Assembly (NCBI RefSeq): GCF_017094485.1
Contig: NZ_CP064786.1
Span: 930,001-994,000 of the forward strand
Source: Natranaeroarchaeum sulfidigenes
Lineage (GTDB): Archaea > Halobacteriota > Halobacteria > Halobacteriales > Natronoarchaeaceae
Direction: 5' to 3'
DNA length: 64,000 nucleotides
Shown here: piece after piece, positions 63,099 to 64,000 of the stretch
How the letters are laid out: each line of letters starts with the position of its first letter
Position numbering within the stretch: the stretch's first letter is position 1
Notes under the pieces: generated by a model
What the model was told of the DNA's origin: nothing
Database searches by the model: none
What the model saw: the letters and a program-made list of their open reading frames with translations, nothing else
Translations under genes and position numbers: made by a program

Positions 63099-63986
63099 AT
63101 GGTTTCGGAACTCATGCAGGAAGATCGCTGGGAGGCGATCGAGGAGTTCGATTTCGACGACGTGACCTACCACCGGTCGCGGACCGGCCACACCGTCCGG
63201 ATCGCGTTCGACCGACCCGCGGTACGAAACGCGTTCCGGCCGAAGACGGTCGACGAACTGTACGACGCCCTGGATCACGCCAAACGCCAGACAGACGTGG
63301 GCTGTGTCCTCCTGACGGGGAACGGACCATCGCCGAAAGACGGTGGCTGGGCGTTTTCGTCGGGCGGCGACCAGGATATCCGCGGCGCTGACGGCTACGA
63401 GTACGAGGGCGACGAGGCGGGCGCGAGCGAGCACGGCCGCCTGCACATCCTCGAAGTCCAGCGTCTGATCCGGCACATCCCGAAGGTGGTCATCGCAGTC
63501 GTTCCGGGCTGGGCGGTCGGCGGCGGCCACAGCCTCCACGTCGTCTGTGATCTGACCATCGCCAGCGAGGAGCACGCGAAGTTCCTCCAGACCGATCCGG
63601 ACGTCGGCAGTTTCGACGGCGGCTTCGGATCGGCGTATCTCGCCAGACAGATCGGCCAGAAGAAGGCCCGCGAGGTGTTCTTCCTCGGGAAGACCTACAG
63701 CGCCGAGGAGGCCGCCGATATGGGCATGGTCAACGAGACGGTGCCCCATGAGGAACTTGAAGCGCGAGCACTGGAATGGGGCGAGCGGATCAACGAGAAG
63801 AGCCCCACCGCAATGCGGATGCTCAAGTACGCGTTCAACCTCGATTCGGACGGGATGGTCGGACAGCAGGTGTTCGCAGGTGAGGCAACACGACTGGCGT
63901 ACATGACAGACGAGGCCGCGGAGGGACGTGATGCCTTTGTGGAGGGGCGGAAACCGGACTTCGACGACGTTCCGTGGCGCTACTGA
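63099..63986 (+). CDS. menB: 1,4-dihydroxy-2-naphthoyl-CoA synthase
   Basis: 295 residues, crotonase fold. Motifs: RIAFDRPAVRNAFRPKTVDE, the SSGGDQDIRGADGYEYEG oxyanion region, VPGWAVGGGHSLHVVCDLTI, DPDVGSFDGGFGSAYLARQI and the C-terminal AYMTDEAAEGRDAFVEGRKP. It closes the naphthoquinone ring in menaquinone synthesis. Separated from menD by three unrelated genes. Confidence 0.96.
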   Translation: MVSELMQEDRWEAIEEFDFDDVTYHRSRTGHTVRIAFDRPAVRNAFRPKTVDELYDALDHAKRQTDVGCVLLTGNGPSPKDGGWAFSSGGDQDIRGADGYEYEGDEAGASEHGRLHILEVQRLIRHIPKVVIAVVPGWAVGGGHSLHVVCDLTIASEEHAKFLQTDPDVGSFDGGFGSAYLARQIGQKKAREVFFLGKTYSAEEAADMGMVNETVPHEELEARALEWGERINEKSPTAMRMLKYAFNLDSDGMVGQQVFAGEATRLAYMTDEAAEGRDAFVEGRKPDFDDVPWRY

Positions 63987-64000
63987 TGACGGCGACAGCA

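Overview
The window reads as a piece of a haloarchaeal chromosome. It is GC-rich, the proteins are strongly acidic, start codons often sit about 25-30 bases after a TATA box (leaderless mRNAs), and secreted proteins carry twin-arginine signals ending in a lipobox (AGC or GGC). Marker genes are archaeal: CDC48, proteasome alpha, RNase P proteins Pop5 and Rpp30, a TFS-like zinc ribbon, a TFB-like protein, halocyanin, haloarchaeal gamma-glutamylcysteine synthetase and ADP-forming acetyl-CoA synthetase. The molybdoenzyme operon and the mix of families would fit an anaerobically respiring member of the Haloarculaceae/Halorhabdus/Halapricum group, but that placement is a guess. Every protein assignment rests on reading motifs, not on a database search.

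Layout. 1-6.9 kb: a minus-strand PrkA-PrkA-DUF444-SpoVR operon with overlapping stops and starts. 7.2-9.1 kb: methylmalonyl-CoA epimerase and pyrBI. 9.2-13.5 kb: a PAS histidine kinase, a TFS-like paralogue, a two-gene HTH/partner unit and gamma-glutamyltransferase. 13.6-16.6 kb: DNA polymerase IV and a membrane J-domain protein. 16.7-23.8 kb: an anaerobic respiration cluster made of a DmsR-like regulator, a rhodanese lipoprotein, a small acidic protein, a molybdopterin catalytic subunit, a four-cluster ferredoxin subunit, an NrfD membrane subunit and a TorD-type chaperone. The two promoters of this cluster share an extended element. 24-34 kb: housekeeping genes (panB, small Hsp20-like protein plus cdc48, LysE exporter, PadR regulator, S9 peptidase, short TFB-like protein, coaD, winged-helix regulator, gshA). 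34.4-39.7 kb: a metal cluster (Lrp-type regulator, halocyanin, His/Asp-repeat lipoprotein, ZnuA-, ZnuC- and ZnuB-like transporter). 39.8-43.7 kb: acd, a P-loop/DRTGG protein and a coiled-coil protein.

43.7-46.6 kb is the most accessory-looking stretch. A tRNA-Leu(UAG) gene is followed by duplicated pieces of its own 3' end, a MntA/HepT toxin-antitoxin pair, a frameshifted Tat lipoprotein and another short lipoprotein. 46.6-52.1 kb: a DUF2157 membrane protein, then a minus-strand run for RNA processing and proteolysis (KOW-like protein, COG1325 RNA-binding protein, Rpp30, methyltransferase, Pop5, PsmA), headed by an HTH-fused [2Fe-2S] ferredoxin. 52.1-55.5 kb: a DUF4129/DUF7269/DUF58/DUF7519-type envelope operon. 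55.6-64 kb: a sulfite-oxidase-fold protein, a polysaccharide flippase and the menaquinone genes menF, menD and menB, with a second membrane J-domain protein, a PH-domain protein and a small cysteine protein between them. Menaquinone is the usual electron donor for NrfD-type reductases, so the men genes and the respiratory cluster probably serve the same chain.

No CRISPR array, insertion sequence, rRNA or replication origin was seen. Stretches over 300 bases without a gene are 6888-7255 and 43817-44140, both described as features.
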